Notes under the pieces: model-generated | Told to the model about the DNA's origin: nothing | The model's input: the letters and a program-made list of their open reading frames with translations, nothing else | Databases searched by the model: none | Shown here: piece by piece, positions 26,992 through 36,175 of the stretch | Numbering within the stretch: the first letter of the stretch is position 1 | How the letters are laid out: the number at the start of each line of letters is the position of its first letter | Origin: JACCXM01 sp046328335 | Lineage (GTDB): Bacteria > Chloroflexota > Chloroflexia > Thermomicrobiales > UBA6265 | Direction: 5' to 3' | NCBI GenBank assembly: GCA_046328335.1 | Contig: JAXLWU010000020.1 | Span: 30,413-94,412 of the forward strand | Length of the DNA: 64,000 nt | Program-made: the position numbers and the translations under genes

Positions 26992-27861
26992 ATGATGACC
27001 GAAGGCCGGAGCGTGGGCGGCGCCGCGTCGTGGCCGGCAAGTCTGGGGCCGCTGCGGACCGATCACGCGGAGCCATCCGTATTCCGTCCGGAGGGTTTGC
27101 TGCGCGAGGCGCGGCGGCAGCGGCGCCTTCCGGAAGGCCGCGTTCCGGCCGTCTGCTTGCTCGATCCCGATGGCGACATCGTACGCTGGCTGCACCAGTC
27201 GGGCGTGGGGCGTTGGTCGGAATGCTGGGCTTGTTATCACACCCAACTCTGGCAGACCGAGGTCGAAGGGGTCCCGGTCGGAGTGGTCGGCAACGCCGTC
27301 GGCGCGCCGTTCGCCGTCCTTGTCGCCGAGGAATTGGTTGCCTCGGGTTGTGAACTCGTTGTCAGCATCACGTCGTCGGGGCAGCTCGATGCGACCCTGA
27401 CGCTCCCCGCCACGATCCTCGTCGATCGCGCGCTGCGTGGCGACGGGGTCAGTTACGCCTATCTCCCGCCGGACCGATTCGTTGCTGGTGACCCGGCCTT
27501 GTTGGACTCGGTGGCGGCGGAACTGGCATGCCACGATCTGGACGTTGTGCGCGGCGCGACCTGGACCACCGATGCGCCTTTTCGTGAGACCCAGACCGCG
27601 CTCGCTGCCGCCGTCGCGGAGGGGGTCATGGCGGTCGAGATGGAAGTTGCCGGGCTTTATGCCTTCGCGCACGCCTGTCGGCGGCCGGTGGTCTGCTTCG
27701 CGCTGGTAACCAACCAGATGGCGCAACGGGAGGGCGATTTCGAGAAGGGTGCGGATGACGGCGCTCGCCACGCCCTGGCACTTACTGCCGCCGCCGCGCG
27801 CGGCTGGCATCGTCATCGTGGACGCGCGAATGGCCAATCGCATATGGGAGCCGCACCATGA
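26992..27861 (+). CDS. Nucleoside phosphorylase (PNP/UDP family)
   Basis: A 289-residue protein of phosphorylase superfamily I, which cleaves nucleosides with phosphate to base and ribose-1-phosphate. Landmarks: VVGNAVGAPFAVLVAEELVASG, ISITSSGQL-type strand (VVSITSSGQLDATL), TTDAPFRETQ, and the ribose/substrate signature GVMAVEMEVAGLYAFA. ATG at 26992 or 26995. Overlaps the next gene by 4 bp (ATGA), so they are translationally coupled. The base specificity (purine or uridine) cannot be told; the first 25 residues look non-conserved. Confidence 0.8.
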   Translation: MMTEGRSVGGAASWPASLGPLRTDHAEPSVFRPEGLLREARRQRRLPEGRVPAVCLLDPDGDIVRWLHQSGVGRWSECWACYHTQLWQTEVEGVPVGVVGNAVGAPFAVLVAEELVASGCELVVSITSSGQLDATLTLPATILVDRALRGDGVSYAYLPPDRFVAGDPALLDSVAAELACHDLDVVRGATWTTDAPFRETQTALAAAVAEGVMAVEMEVAGLYAFAHACRRPVVCFALVTNQMAQREGDFEKGADDGARHALALTAAAARGWHRHRGRANGQSHMGAAP

Positions 27862-28436
27862 ATGCGTCAAACGTCGCCCGGACGGATGGGTCTCCGTTGA
27901 TCGATCCGGTGCTTTTCGCCAGAGGCATGGCCGTCATCCGCATCTTCTTCGGTCTCATCCTCTTCGCCAATGGGCTGGCCAAACTGGAACCGGCCCTCGG
28001 CCGCATCGATCTCGGTCCGTACCACGCCAATCTCGTCACCCGCGATGGCGCCAAAGGGATCCTCAAGTTCGAGGTCAACGAGCGCAAGATTCGCGACGGC
28101 GCGCCGAAAGGCACCCAGGTGCCCGGACTGAAGCCGCTCGTCAACGACGTCATCCTCGCCAACTGGGGTGTCTTCCAGTGGGTCGTGATCCTGGTCGAGG
28201 TCGGGTTTGGCGGGCTGCTCCTGATCGGGCTCGCCAGCCGGGGCGCCGCCCTGATCTGTCTCGGCCAGCAACTGTTCCTGGCGCTCGTCTACTTCTCCAG
28301 CAACCGCTGGATGTTCGAGCAGCCGCACGAGTACGTGCCGCTCATCGTCCTGGCCATCGTCCCCGCCGGGCGAATGTGGGGCGTCGATGCCTGGCTGTTG
28401 CGACAGCATCCCGGTCTCCGTCGGTGGCCGTTCTGA
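27858..28436 (+). CDS. DoxX-family membrane protein
   Basis: A 192-residue protein with four hydrophobic segments (RGMAVIRIFFGLILFANGLAK; WGVFQWVVILVEVGFGGLLLIGL; AALICLGQQLFLALVYF; VPLIVLAIVPAG). The opening I-R-I-F-F-G-L-I-L...G-x-x-K and the second-helix pattern are those of DoxX/DoxD proteins, redox-associated membrane proteins of uncertain role. A long loop separates helices 1 and 2. It is coupled to the nucleoside phosphorylase by an ATGA overlap and converges on the haem-type membrane protein gene. Confidence 0.8.
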   Translation: MNASNVARTDGSPLIDPVLFARGMAVIRIFFGLILFANGLAKLEPALGRIDLGPYHANLVTRDGAKGILKFEVNERKIRDGAPKGTQVPGLKPLVNDVILANWGVFQWVVILVEVGFGGLLLIGLASRGAALICLGQQLFLALVYFSSNRWMFEQPHEYVPLIVLAIVPAGRMWGVDAWLLRQHPGLRRWPF

Positions 28437-28505
28437 GGCGGCAACCAACGCGCTGAACCCGGGCGCTCGCATGTGCGCCGCCCATTCCTTGGAGGTTCAA
28501 CCCGT

Positions 28506-29759
28506 TCACCGCGCCTCGCCATGCCGTGGATTGGGTCTCGGCACGAAGGGAAGGGTGGCCACGGTCCCGTTGCTCGTCAGGCGGAAGGTGCCGGCGATCT
28601 GCGCGCCGAACATCAGGAAGCCCGCGGCGATGACGACGCCGGCTGCCAGCACGAGCGCGGACGGGCCGTGCATGTGCGCGCGCAACCCCAGGGCGGCGAC
28701 GCTCAACCCGACTCCTCCGAAGATGGCGCCAAGTTGGATGGGAGCAAGCCAGGGCCAGCGCAGCGGCTGCCCCGCGAGCCGGGGCAGGAAGTAGTAGCCG
28801 ACACCCGAGATCAGCAGGCCGGTGAATCCGAAGAGATTGATCTCGGCGTGGATCACCCGCAGCCAGACCCCGAGAATTGGCGCGATCGCGAACGACGCGC
28901 CAAGGAGGAGCCCGACCACGAGCAAGCCCATCGCGGCCAGCACCGCGGCCCGCGAGGGTGAGGGCAGCGCGTTGACCAGCGGCCTGATATTGACCAGAAA
29001 CAACCCGATCGCGGCCGCTTCGAGCGGACCGGCGATCATGAAGAGGGCCGTCTGATCGGTCGCCAACGCGAGCAGCATCACCGGCAACCCCAGGGCGACC
29101 AGGGTGAAGTGAAGCCGGATGGCGCCGATGCCGCGCCACCGCCGGCCGGTCCAGCGGGACAGGACGTGGTAGCAGACTCCCGCGATCATCGAGAGCATGA
29201 ACCCGACCAGCATGGTGTGCGCCCAGACCAGATCCCACCGACCGACCGCGGGATGCCAGAGCGCGGTAATGACGCCGACGGTGAGCCCAACCAGCAAGAA
29301 GAGTCCGGACAACCGCATGAAGCGGGTCCCGATCACATCGATAGCGGCGTGCTCGGGGTATGGCAGGGGAGGCGCTGGCCGCGGCTCCGGCTCCTGCCGG
29401 AACAGCCGTGCGAGATTGACCATGAAGACGATTCCACCGGCCAGGGCCACGACGCTGCCGGTTGCGATCAGGGCGTCCCACCGCGCGACGTGGCCGGCGA
29501 AGACGATCCATGCGCCCGCGACCGCCAGGAAGACTTGCAGCCGCAACGAATGCTCGTCCGGCCACGAGCGGCGGGAAAAGACCGGGACGATGCGGATGTT
29601 GATGGCGAAAATCATCGGAATGACGCCCCCGAGCACCGCCAGGGGCACGACCGCCGGCCAGAGCGTGGGCCGGTACGGAACCGAACCCGCCGTCAACGCC
29701 GCCACCGCGAAGGCGAGCATCGCCGCGGCCATGGCGCCGGGGGTGAGGTAGCGTCCCAT
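28506..29759 (-). CDS. Twelve-helix membrane protein, haem-copper oxidase I / NnrS-like
   Basis: A 417-residue integral membrane protein with about 12 hydrophobic segments. Conserved-looking His are HTMLVGFMLSMIAGVCYH (mid-protein) and RVIHAEINLFGFTGLLISGV with GYYFLPRLAG, which resembles the helix pair carrying haem ligands in NnrS and cbb3-type oxidase subunit I-like proteins. NnrS proteins act in nitrosative stress. It is the last gene of the minus-strand operon starting with a DUF542 protein, a domain of iron-sulfur/NO repair, which supports a haem/NO-related role. Catalytic oxidase activity is not claimed. Confidence 0.7.
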   Translation of the reverse strand: MGRYLTPGAMAAAMLAFAVAALTAGSVPYRPTLWPAVVPLAVLGGVIPMIFAINIRIVPVFSRRSWPDEHSLRLQVFLAVAGAWIVFAGHVARWDALIATGSVVALAGGIVFMVNLARLFRQEPEPRPAPPLPYPEHAAIDVIGTRFMRLSGLFLLVGLTVGVITALWHPAVGRWDLVWAHTMLVGFMLSMIAGVCYHVLSRWTGRRWRGIGAIRLHFTLVALGLPVMLLALATDQTALFMIAGPLEAAAIGLFLVNIRPLVNALPSPSRAAVLAAMGLLVVGLLLGASFAIAPILGVWLRVIHAEINLFGFTGLLISGVGYYFLPRLAGQPLRWPWLAPIQLGAIFGGVGLSVAALGLRAHMHGPSALVLAAGVVIAAGFLMFGAQIAGTFRLTSNGTVATLPFVPRPNPRHGEAR

Positions 29760-29773
29760 CGGGGCCTCCTCGA

Positions 29774-31354
29774 TTACAGCAACGTGCGTGCGTCATGTCG
29801 TTCCGACGCTGAAGGGACCGTGTCAGGTTCGCGCAATGCTGCGAGTGACGAGATTTCTCGCGCTGGCTCGGGTTGACATATGGTATTCGCGGCGCTGGAT
29901 GCCTGGGGCTGGACAGTGGCGTCACGGGTGGTGAAATAGGCGATCAAGCGGTCGGCGGCTTGCTCCGCGGAGCGCAGGCAATCGGCCAGACCGACGCCAC
30001 AGTAGGCGTTGCCGGCGATTGCCAGATTGGGGGCGTCACCCAGACAGGCGTCGATCTCGGCCAGGCGTTCCAGGTGTCCCAGGTCATACTGGGGCATGGC
30101 CCGGGGCCAGCGGAAGAGCCGAGTGAAGCACGGCGGCGCGGTAATGCCGAGGACCGTGCGCAATTCCTCCCGCGCCAGGAGGAGTAGATCCTCGCCGCTC
30201 GCCTCCACGATCGCATCTCGGCCGGCGCCGCCAAACGAAACGCGAAACAGACTCGTGTCTGCCGGGGCGCGGTTTTCCCACTTGGCGGACACCCAGGTAC
30301 ACGCCTTCACCGCGCGCCGTTCTGCTCGCGGCGTGAGATAGCCGCTGCCCGCTGGCAGCAACGGGATGGCCTGGCGCGCATAGGCCAGGGCCAGCGTCGC
30401 CACCGAGGCGTGCGGGATGGCGCGCAGATGGCGGGCCAGGCGGGGATCGATCCTTGCCAGCAGAGAGGCAGTAACGGGAGCCGGGGTGGCGCAGATCAAG
30501 GCGTCGGCATGTTCCGTCTCGCCGGACGCCCGCATCACCGCGAACCCCTCGCCGCTGCGGCGTACCTCACGCGCTGGACTGACGATTTCGATGTGCGCAT
30601 CCGCCGCTCGTAACCGGGTCTCTAACGCGTCGATCAGGAGACCCAGTCCTTCGCGCGGCGCCTGAAACGGAGCGGGCGATGCGCTGCCCACGGGTGCGTG
30701 GGAGCGGCGACGCGCCGCGAGCGCAGACCGGATCAGACCGCCATGTTCCCGTTCCATCTCGCGCAAATGGGGGAAGGTCGCGGCCAGGCTGAGATGGCGG
30801 CCGTCGGCGGCGTAGATGCCGCTGACCAGGGGATCGACCAACCAGGCGTACGCCTCCTGACCCAGGCGGCGCGCGATGAAGTCGGCTACCGACTCGTCGC
30901 CGTCGTCGCGGCGGCGAGGCTCAACCAGATCGAGCCCCATGCGCAGTTTGCCCAACGGGGAGATCAGGGGCGAGGTGACAATTGGCCAGAGCCGGGTCGG
31001 CAGCAGGTTGCCGAGTCCTTCCGGCAGCGGCTGCAATGTGCCACCGCGCAGAATGAAACTCTGCCGCGCCTCGGCTCGGGGCCCTTGCAGGTGCGGTCCG
31101 AGGCCGAGATCCTCGCAGAGTGCACTGGCCACCGGTTTGGTCATCAGCAGCGCCTCCGGTCCGCCCTCGATCACGTACCCATCCGGCCGTTCGGTGACGA
31201 TCTTGCCGCCAAGCCGGGCCTCCTGCTCCAGCAGCACGACCTCGGCCCCGCGCAATCTGGCCGTCAGCCGGTAGGCAGCGGCGAGTCCGCTGATACCTCC
31301 GCCGATGACGACGACCCGCGGCCGCGCGCCGGAAACGCTATCGCCCGCGCTCAT
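29774..31354 (-). CDS. hemY: HemY-type protoporphyrinogen / coproporphyrinogen oxidase
   Basis: A 526-residue FAD-dependent oxidase of the HemY/CgoX family, which oxidises proto- or coproporphyrinogen in haem biosynthesis. The N-terminus has the dinucleotide motif VVVIGGGISGLAAAYRL; then LEQEARLGGKIVTE, DGYVIEGGPEALLM, SPLISPLGKLRMGLDL, VDPLVSGIYAADGRHLSL, and the C-terminal FAD motif NLAIAGNAYCGVGLADCLRSA. In monoderms this enzyme usually makes coproporphyrin III. The last 45 or so residues are not family sequence: they come from an R1 repeat (29795-29879) read through to the stop. The start overlaps the end of the radical SAM gene (ATG at 31354; a second ATG lies two codons upstream). Confidence 0.9.
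   Translation of the reverse strand: MSAGDSVSGARPRVVVIGGGISGLAAAYRLTARLRGAEVVLLEQEARLGGKIVTERPDGYVIEGGPEALLMTKPVASALCEDLGLGPHLQGPRAEARQSFILRGGTLQPLPEGLGNLLPTRLWPIVTSPLISPLGKLRMGLDLVEPRRRDDGDESVADFIARRLGQEAYAWLVDPLVSGIYAADGRHLSLAATFPHLREMEREHGGLIRSALAARRRSHAPVGSASPAPFQAPREGLGLLIDALETRLRAADAHIEIVSPAREVRRSGEGFAVMRASGETEHADALICATPAPVTASLLARIDPRLARHLRAIPHASVATLALAYARQAIPLLPAGSGYLTPRAERRAVKACTWVSAKWENRAPADTSLFRVSFGGAGRDAIVEASGEDLLLLAREELRTVLGITAPPCFTRLFRWPRAMPQYDLGHLERLAEIDACLGDAPNLAIAGNAYCGVGLADCLRSAEQAADRLIAYFTTRDATVQPQASSAANTICQPEPAREISSLAALREPDTVPSASERHDARTLL
29795..29879. repeat. Dispersed repeat family R1, copy 4, inside the hemY coding end
   Basis: ATGTCGTTCCGAC at one end and CTCGGGTTGACAT at the other, inverted, as in copies 1-3. 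Here it is translated as the C-terminal tail of HemY. Confidence 0.6.
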
Positions 31355-32496
31355 ACGCACGGTCGGTGCGCCGGCCTGCCGGCGTCATAGCCGGGCGGGA
31401 GATACGAGCAGGCGGGGTCGCTCTCCAGGTAGTCCCCCGTGTGCACGAAGGCGCGGGAACGTGAGCCGCCGCAGAGCCGCTGGTATGGACAAGCGCCGCA
31501 CTTGCCCTTCAGCAACAATGGATCGCGCAGTTCCCGGAACACAGGATGGTCCCGGTAGAGCGCGACGACGGAGGCATCCCGCACGTTTCCGGTGACGATC
31601 GGCAGGAAGCCGCTGGGGCAGACATCGCCGGTGTGAGAGATGAAGCAGAAGCCGTTGCCGGCATTCACCGGTCCGGGCGCGCGGCTGCCGGCCGGACCCT
31701 CGCGCGGGGGAAGCGGGGTGCGTCCCTGCTGCGCCAGGAAGCGGCGGTAGTGATAGCCCTCGGTCAATTTGAGTGACCAGCGGGCGGTCTCGCTCCGCTC
31801 GGCCAGCCAGGCGAACGTCGCCTCGTACATCTCCGGGCCGACCTCGTCGCGGACGCCGGCACGGCCGGTGGGCACCAGGCAGAATACCGCCCAGACGACT
31901 GCTCCCAACGCTTCCACCAGATCGGCGATGGCGGGTAAATCGTCCACGGTGCGGCGGCAGAGGGTGGTGTGCACCTGGAGGGGAAGCCCCAGCTCCGCGG
32001 CGTCGCGGGCGATGTCGAGTGTCCAGCCGAACGAGCCGGCAACACGGCGAAACGCATCGTGGCGAGCGGCGGTCGCGCCGTCAAGACTGATGGCGATCCG
32101 CTGCACCCCCGCGTCGCGTACCGCCGCCAGGCGGCGAGGACTGGCCAGCGGCGTACCGGCTGGAGTCAGGGTGCAGCGTACGCCACGTGCCGTGGCGTGG
32201 CCGATCAGCGCGACGAGGTCGGCGCGGCGCATCGGGTCGCCGCCGGTCAGAATCAGCGTCGGGGGGACATCGAAGCGGGCGATGTCGTCGATGACGGCCA
32301 GCGCCTCGGCGGTGGTGAGTTCGCCTGGGTGACGTTGCAGTTGCGCCTCGGCACGACAGTGGACGCAGGCCAGGTTGCAGGCGCGGGTCAGTTCCCAGGC
32401 CAATACGAACGGCTGTCGCGTGAAGTCCGCGCCAGCCAGACCTGCGGACGTCGCCGTGGAGTCGGGAAGCGGCGGCATCCGACTACCGGCGGTCAT
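31351..32496 (-). CDS. Radical SAM/SPASM protein, TIGR04053-like (AhbD/NirJ relatives)
   Basis: A 381-residue radical SAM enzyme. The cluster-binding motif C-x3-C-x2-C is in TRACNLACVHCRAE, followed by LILTGGDPMRR (SAM-binding GGD) and RIAISLDGAT. The C-terminal SPASM-type Cys cluster is GFCFISHTGDVCPSGF, then CGACPYQRLCGG and DPACSYLPPGY. From memory these features fit family TIGR04053, whose relatives AhbD and NirJ act on tetrapyrrole side chains. Its place between a DUF542 gene (14-bp overlap) and hemY (4-bp overlap) suggests a haem-related reaction, perhaps decarboxylation of coprohaem, but that is inference. Confidence 0.85.
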   Translation of the reverse strand: MTAGSRMPPLPDSTATSAGLAGADFTRQPFVLAWELTRACNLACVHCRAEAQLQRHPGELTTAEALAVIDDIARFDVPPTLILTGGDPMRRADLVALIGHATARGVRCTLTPAGTPLASPRRLAAVRDAGVQRIAISLDGATAARHDAFRRVAGSFGWTLDIARDAAELGLPLQVHTTLCRRTVDDLPAIADLVEALGAVVWAVFCLVPTGRAGVRDEVGPEMYEATFAWLAERSETARWSLKLTEGYHYRRFLAQQGRTPLPPREGPAGSRAPGPVNAGNGFCFISHTGDVCPSGFLPIVTGNVRDASVVALYRDHPVFRELRDPLLLKGKCGACPYQRLCGGSRSRAFVHTGDYLESDPACSYLPPGYDAGRPAHRPCV

Positions 32497-32728
32497 CGGC
32501 CGCGGCCTGAGTGGCCGCCGCCACTTGCGCCAGCACCGTGTTGCGGTCGAGCCCGTGCAAGGTGAGCGCTTCTCCGAGGGGATGGCCGCCGCCGCAGCAG
32601 AGATCGATCCCCAATGGGGCGAGAACCGCCAGGGTCTGGGGATACCGCATGACGAGGTCGCGGATGAGGATATCCGCCAGGTCCTGGTCGCGGACGGTGG
32701 AGACGATGTTCTCGGCCGTGTCAGTCAT
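32483..32728 (-). CDS. DUF542 (ScdA/RIC N-terminal domain) protein
   Basis: An 81-residue protein consisting of one DUF542 domain: IRDLVMRYPQTLAVLAPLGIDLCCGGGHPLGEA. The Cys-Cys-Gly-Gly-Gly motif is the invariant part. In ScdA/YtfE/RIC proteins this domain precedes a di-iron hemerythrin domain that repairs iron-sulfur clusters after nitric oxide damage; stand-alone copies occur next to radical SAM and haem genes. The ATG at 32728 has AGAAGGA upstream. It is the first gene of the minus-strand operon and overlaps the radical SAM gene. Confidence 0.85.
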   Translation of the reverse strand: MTDTAENIVSTVRDQDLADILIRDLVMRYPQTLAVLAPLGIDLCCGGGHPLGEALTLHGLDRNTVLAQVAAATQAAADDRR

Positions 32729-33100
32729 GTTGTGGTTCCTTCTATCTGGCAAGGTCGTTGGCCACGGTATTGCCGAATGAGCGCAGTCCTGACGCCAGCG
32801 CTGGCTGAATCGAGACCGCCAGGGACACCGAGAACGATACAAAGGGCAACCGGTGGCGCCCTCCGTCTTCGGGGTGGTTTCGAGAGCAGCCGCGGGATAG
32901 TCGCGCGCCTACCCCGGCGGGTGGGAGGACCCCATCAGGACGGTGCCGGCGGTGAGGAGGCGGCAGCCGAATTCGGTCGCACCGCGGCCCCCTTGCTCCG
33001 ATTGACCTGGATTACCTTCCCTGGCGTGTTGTCATCTGCTGATGGATAGCCCGGAAGACACCAGATTCAGGGGCGGGTGTGGCGCGTCAACGTGATAGGG
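32729..33100. other. Promoter region of the DUF542 operon, no gene seen
   Basis: 372 bp between the S9 peptidase stop (minus strand) and the start of the DUF542 operon. An NO- or oxygen-responsive site (FNR/CRP type) was looked for; no convincing TTGAT-N4-ATCAA was found. Confidence 0.35.
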
Positions 33101-35038
33101 TCATCCGGAACTCGCGTCACGGGTTGCGGGTTGCCATCCCGGCCCCAACCACCGCGCGACCCACTCCCGCACCCGGCGCAGCAGATCGAGTTGATGCGCT
33201 CGCTCCTTGATGCCGTGAGGTTCGCGGGGATAGACGACCAGTGTGGAGGGGACGCCGTGCTCGCGCAGGGCGCGGGCGAAGAAACGGCCCTGGCTGACTG
33301 GTACCCGGGCATCCTCTTCACCATGCAGGATCAGCACCGGTGTGGTCACGCGATGGGCGAAGGAGATCGGGCTGAGCGCGTCGTGGCGGTGTGGTCCGGG
33401 TCCTTCCCAACCGGTGCTGCCGCCGAGCATTGCCTCGAAGTGCGGCAGATCGCTGGTGGCGACCATCATCCCCCAGTCGCTCACCCCGGCGCCCATGATC
33501 CCGAGTTTGAAGCGTTCGGTCTGACCCACCGCCCAGGCGGTCATGAAACCGCCCTGGCTCCATCCGCCGATCGCCAGCCGCGCCGGGTCGGCGATGCCTT
33601 GCCGCACCAGTTCGTCGATCCCTGCCTCGATGTCCCGCCAATCTTCCTGGCCCACTGCTCCGGCGACGCGATCGGCGAAATCGTGACCGCGACCCATGCC
33701 GCCGCGCGGGTTGGGCAGAAACACGGCATAGCCAATCGTTGCCAGCCATTGCCCCCAACGCGACCATTCGATCTGGCACGCATCCTCCCACCGCCCGTAC
33801 GGTCCGCCATGAACCTCGGTGAATAGGGGAAACGGTCCATCCGCGCGGGTCGCGCCCGCGGGGAGGATCAGCACGCCGTCGATGGACAATCCGTCCGGCG
33901 CGGTCCAGGTCATTGCCTGCTGCGTGCCCCAGGCGATCTCAGCCAGGGCCGGATTGAGATCGGTCACCTGCCGCCATGCCTGCGTGCTGGTCTGGGTCCA
34001 GATGTTCGCCAGATCCGTCGCCAGGCTGCGGCCGACGGCACGTGTTTGCCCGTCATCGCTCGCGGCCAGCGCCCAGGCATCGCCGGGCAAATCGTGACGA
34101 TCGATGAGGCGCCGCGTGGCGAGATCGAGCCGGCCGACCCAGGAATCGAGTCCTTCCGCCACGAGCACCGCGGTAGGACCATGGCGAGCGACCGCGATGT
34201 CCATTGGACAGGCGGGAATGTCAACGATGGCTTGACGCGGCGTGCCGGCGTCAGCGGTGAGGGCGAAGACGGTCTGACCGCCCTGCATGTCCGCCTGCTT
34301 GTGGGCGAGAAAGAGGATCGCGCCATCCCCGGCCCATCGCAGGCGTTGCCCCCCGCCTGGCAGCGAGCAGCGGCGGGTCGCGGCGCCGGTGGCGGTCTCG
34401 ACCGTCCAGAGCGCCGCGTCGCGGCACCAATTGTCCTCCTCCGGTGTCGGCCAGACCATCGCCGCGATCCGTAAACCATCCGCGGCAGGGGCGATTTCAG
34501 CGACGTGCTGGTCGCCGATCGCCGCGATCGTGGTGACCTGACGTGTAGCGAGATCGAGCAGGCGCAAGCGCTGAAAGGGCCAGTGCTCGCCGTAGACATC
34601 GGCGTCGTCTCGCCGTTCCTTGCGCTCCTTCTCCTCATCCGTCTCGCGGTCGACCGCGAGAAACGCGATCGTGTTGTCATCCGGCAGAGGAGCCATCTGT
34701 GCGATACCCGGGTCCCAATCGGTCAGCCGCTCCGCCTCGCCGCCATGGAGCGGAATGCGGTAGATCTGGGCAGTTCCTCGTTTTTCGCGGTCGGAAAGAA
34801 AGTAGAGCGCGTCGCCGGTGGGCGCCCACGCGGGCGCGGTATCCTCGGCTGTGCCCGCGGTCAGCCGCCGCGCCGGACTGGAACCATCGGCTGGCGCGAC
34901 CCAGATGGCGCTGGTCGGATGCTCTCCAGCATGGGCCGATGGCGCGACCGTAAAGGCGACGGTCCGCCCGTCCGGGCTGACGGTGGTTTCATGCGCGATC
35001 ACCGCATCGACGATCATCTCGGCGGTCAGTTGGTCCAT
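33101..35038 (-). CDS. S9-family prolyl oligopeptidase / acylaminoacyl peptidase
   Basis: A 645-residue serine peptidase. Residues 1-380 are a beta-propeller (repeats such as VSPDGRTVAFTV, APAWAPTGDALYFLSDREKRG, WAGDGAILFLAHKQ). The catalytic alpha/beta hydrolase domain has HGGPYGRWED, the nucleophile motif IGGWSQGGFMTAW, Asp in HGEEDARVPVSQ and His in YPREPHGIKE. Acts on short peptides or N-acylated residues; cytosolic, no signal peptide. The ATG at 35038 has CAGGAAC upstream; an in-frame ATG ten codons earlier is possible. It could act downstream of the peptide importers. Confidence 0.92.
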   Translation of the reverse strand: MDQLTAEMIVDAVIAHETTVSPDGRTVAFTVAPSAHAGEHPTSAIWVAPADGSSPARRLTAGTAEDTAPAWAPTGDALYFLSDREKRGTAQIYRIPLHGGEAERLTDWDPGIAQMAPLPDDNTIAFLAVDRETDEEKERKERRDDADVYGEHWPFQRLRLLDLATRQVTTIAAIGDQHVAEIAPAADGLRIAAMVWPTPEEDNWCRDAALWTVETATGAATRRCSLPGGGQRLRWAGDGAILFLAHKQADMQGGQTVFALTADAGTPRQAIVDIPACPMDIAVARHGPTAVLVAEGLDSWVGRLDLATRRLIDRHDLPGDAWALAASDDGQTRAVGRSLATDLANIWTQTSTQAWRQVTDLNPALAEIAWGTQQAMTWTAPDGLSIDGVLILPAGATRADGPFPLFTEVHGGPYGRWEDACQIEWSRWGQWLATIGYAVFLPNPRGGMGRGHDFADRVAGAVGQEDWRDIEAGIDELVRQGIADPARLAIGGWSQGGFMTAWAVGQTERFKLGIMGAGVSDWGMMVATSDLPHFEAMLGGSTGWEGPGPHRHDALSPISFAHRVTTPVLILHGEEDARVPVSQGRFFARALREHGVPSTLVVYPREPHGIKERAHQLDLLRRVREWVARWLGPGWQPATRDASSG

Positions 35039-35671
35039 GATCTGTTCCTGATCCTGTCTGGTTAGCATGAAAGAACGTGTGGGCTCAGGGTAGCAGTGCC
35101 CAGCGGACTTGCTCCCGGTCTCGCTGCTCCCATACACTTGGCCGCGCGGTCATGGCGCTCCGCCTGTCGCACCGATGCTGACGATGTCGTTCCAGCCGAG
35201 GGGAGGATGCTATGCCGAGTGTCGCCAGGGCGCGTGGCGCGATCACCGCGTCGACCCCGGAGCGGATGGCTCGCTCGTTTTCCGTCCTCATCACGACGCA
35301 CGGTTGCTCTGACTGGCGAAGGCCGGTCGTGGTGATTCGTCTGGTTCGATCCCCACACCGCGTGGTGGATTGACCGGCAGCATCGTTCCCCATACGCCAT
35401 CCTCCCTCCCGTTTCAGGACGTGGTGGTCGCGCCAGTGTTTGCGGTGAGCCGCAACACGGCGTCGCTTCGTGGCGCGTCGATCGCCACCTGACTCGTCCA
35501 TACGACGAAAGCTGACGTTCACCGTGACGGCTCTCCGGTCTTGCCGGTGGCGCGGGGCCGTCTCGCGCTGCTCGCCATTTGCCGGGAGGGAATCCATGAA
35601 GATGAAGCCAGCCAGTGTGTCCCGATCGTTGTTCGCTGTTCATCGACCAGCACCGATCGGAGGACATTCCC
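35039..35671. other. Divergent non-coding region
   Basis: 633 bp between the S9 peptidase and RNHCP genes. Open frames exist on both strands, but their composition and lack of ribosome sites mark them as chance. No repeat or RNA gene was recognised. Confidence 0.35.
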
Positions 35672-36160
35672 TTGCCACGTCTTACCTCAGACGAACTGGC
35701 TCGTTATCTCGACGACGAATCGCCACGTTCAGCGCGACGCGACGATCGCGCTCGCCAACCGGGCAACAAAGGGCGGGATCAGGCCGAACGGCCATTCCGG
35801 CCGCGTACCCGCGCCAACGAACGCAATCCATTCAAGTGCGGTCACTGCCGTGCCTTTATCGGACCGGTCGTCTTTGGCGGCCGCCATCGCAATCACTGCC
35901 CGCTCTGCCTTACGTCACGGCACGTCGATCACCGCAAGCCCGGGGATCGGTCCAGTCCCTGCCGCGCCCTGATGCCGGCGGTTGGGGTCGCCTATCGGGC
36001 GAATGGCGAGCAGATGGTGGTGCATCGTTGCAATGGCTGCGGCATCGAGCGGCAGAACCGGGTTGCCGCGGATGACAACCCGATCGCGCTGCTGCACCTG
36101 CCGGCGGTGGTCCTGGCACGCGGCCATTCTCATGAACAGGAGAAAGAAGCGATCGCCTGA
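35672..36160 (+). CDS. RNHCP-domain protein
   Basis: A 162-residue basic protein with the RNHCP domain: FKCGHCRAFI, GGRHRNHCPLCLTSRHVD, then VHRCNGCGIERQNRVAADDN. The four C-x2-C pairs suggest a zinc-ribbon fold; the family name comes from the R-N-H-C-P motif and its function is unknown, perhaps RNA- or translation-related. The TTG at 35672 has GGAGG upstream at good spacing; an in-frame GTG 19 codons earlier is the alternative. An R2 repeat follows the stop. Confidence 0.8.
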   Translation: MPRLTSDELARYLDDESPRSARRDDRARQPGNKGRDQAERPFRPRTRANERNPFKCGHCRAFIGPVVFGGRHRNHCPLCLTSRHVDHRKPGDRSSPCRALMPAVGVAYRANGEQMVVHRCNGCGIERQNRVAADDNPIALLHLPAVVLARGHSHEQEKEAIA

Positions 36161-36175
36161 TTGACATTCGAGAAA

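Noticed and set aside
32729..33100. Possible FNR/NsrR-type operator before the DUF542 operon
   Set aside because: No convincing inverted TTGAT or other known half-site pair was found.
35348..35370. GGTTCGATCCCC resembling a tRNA T-arm
   Set aside because: The flanks do not pair as a T-stem and no acceptor or anticodon arm can be folded.
35085..35597. 170-codon minus-strand frame between the S9 peptidase and RNHCP genes
   Set aside because: Arg-rich random-looking translation, several overlapping frames of equal quality, no ribosome site.
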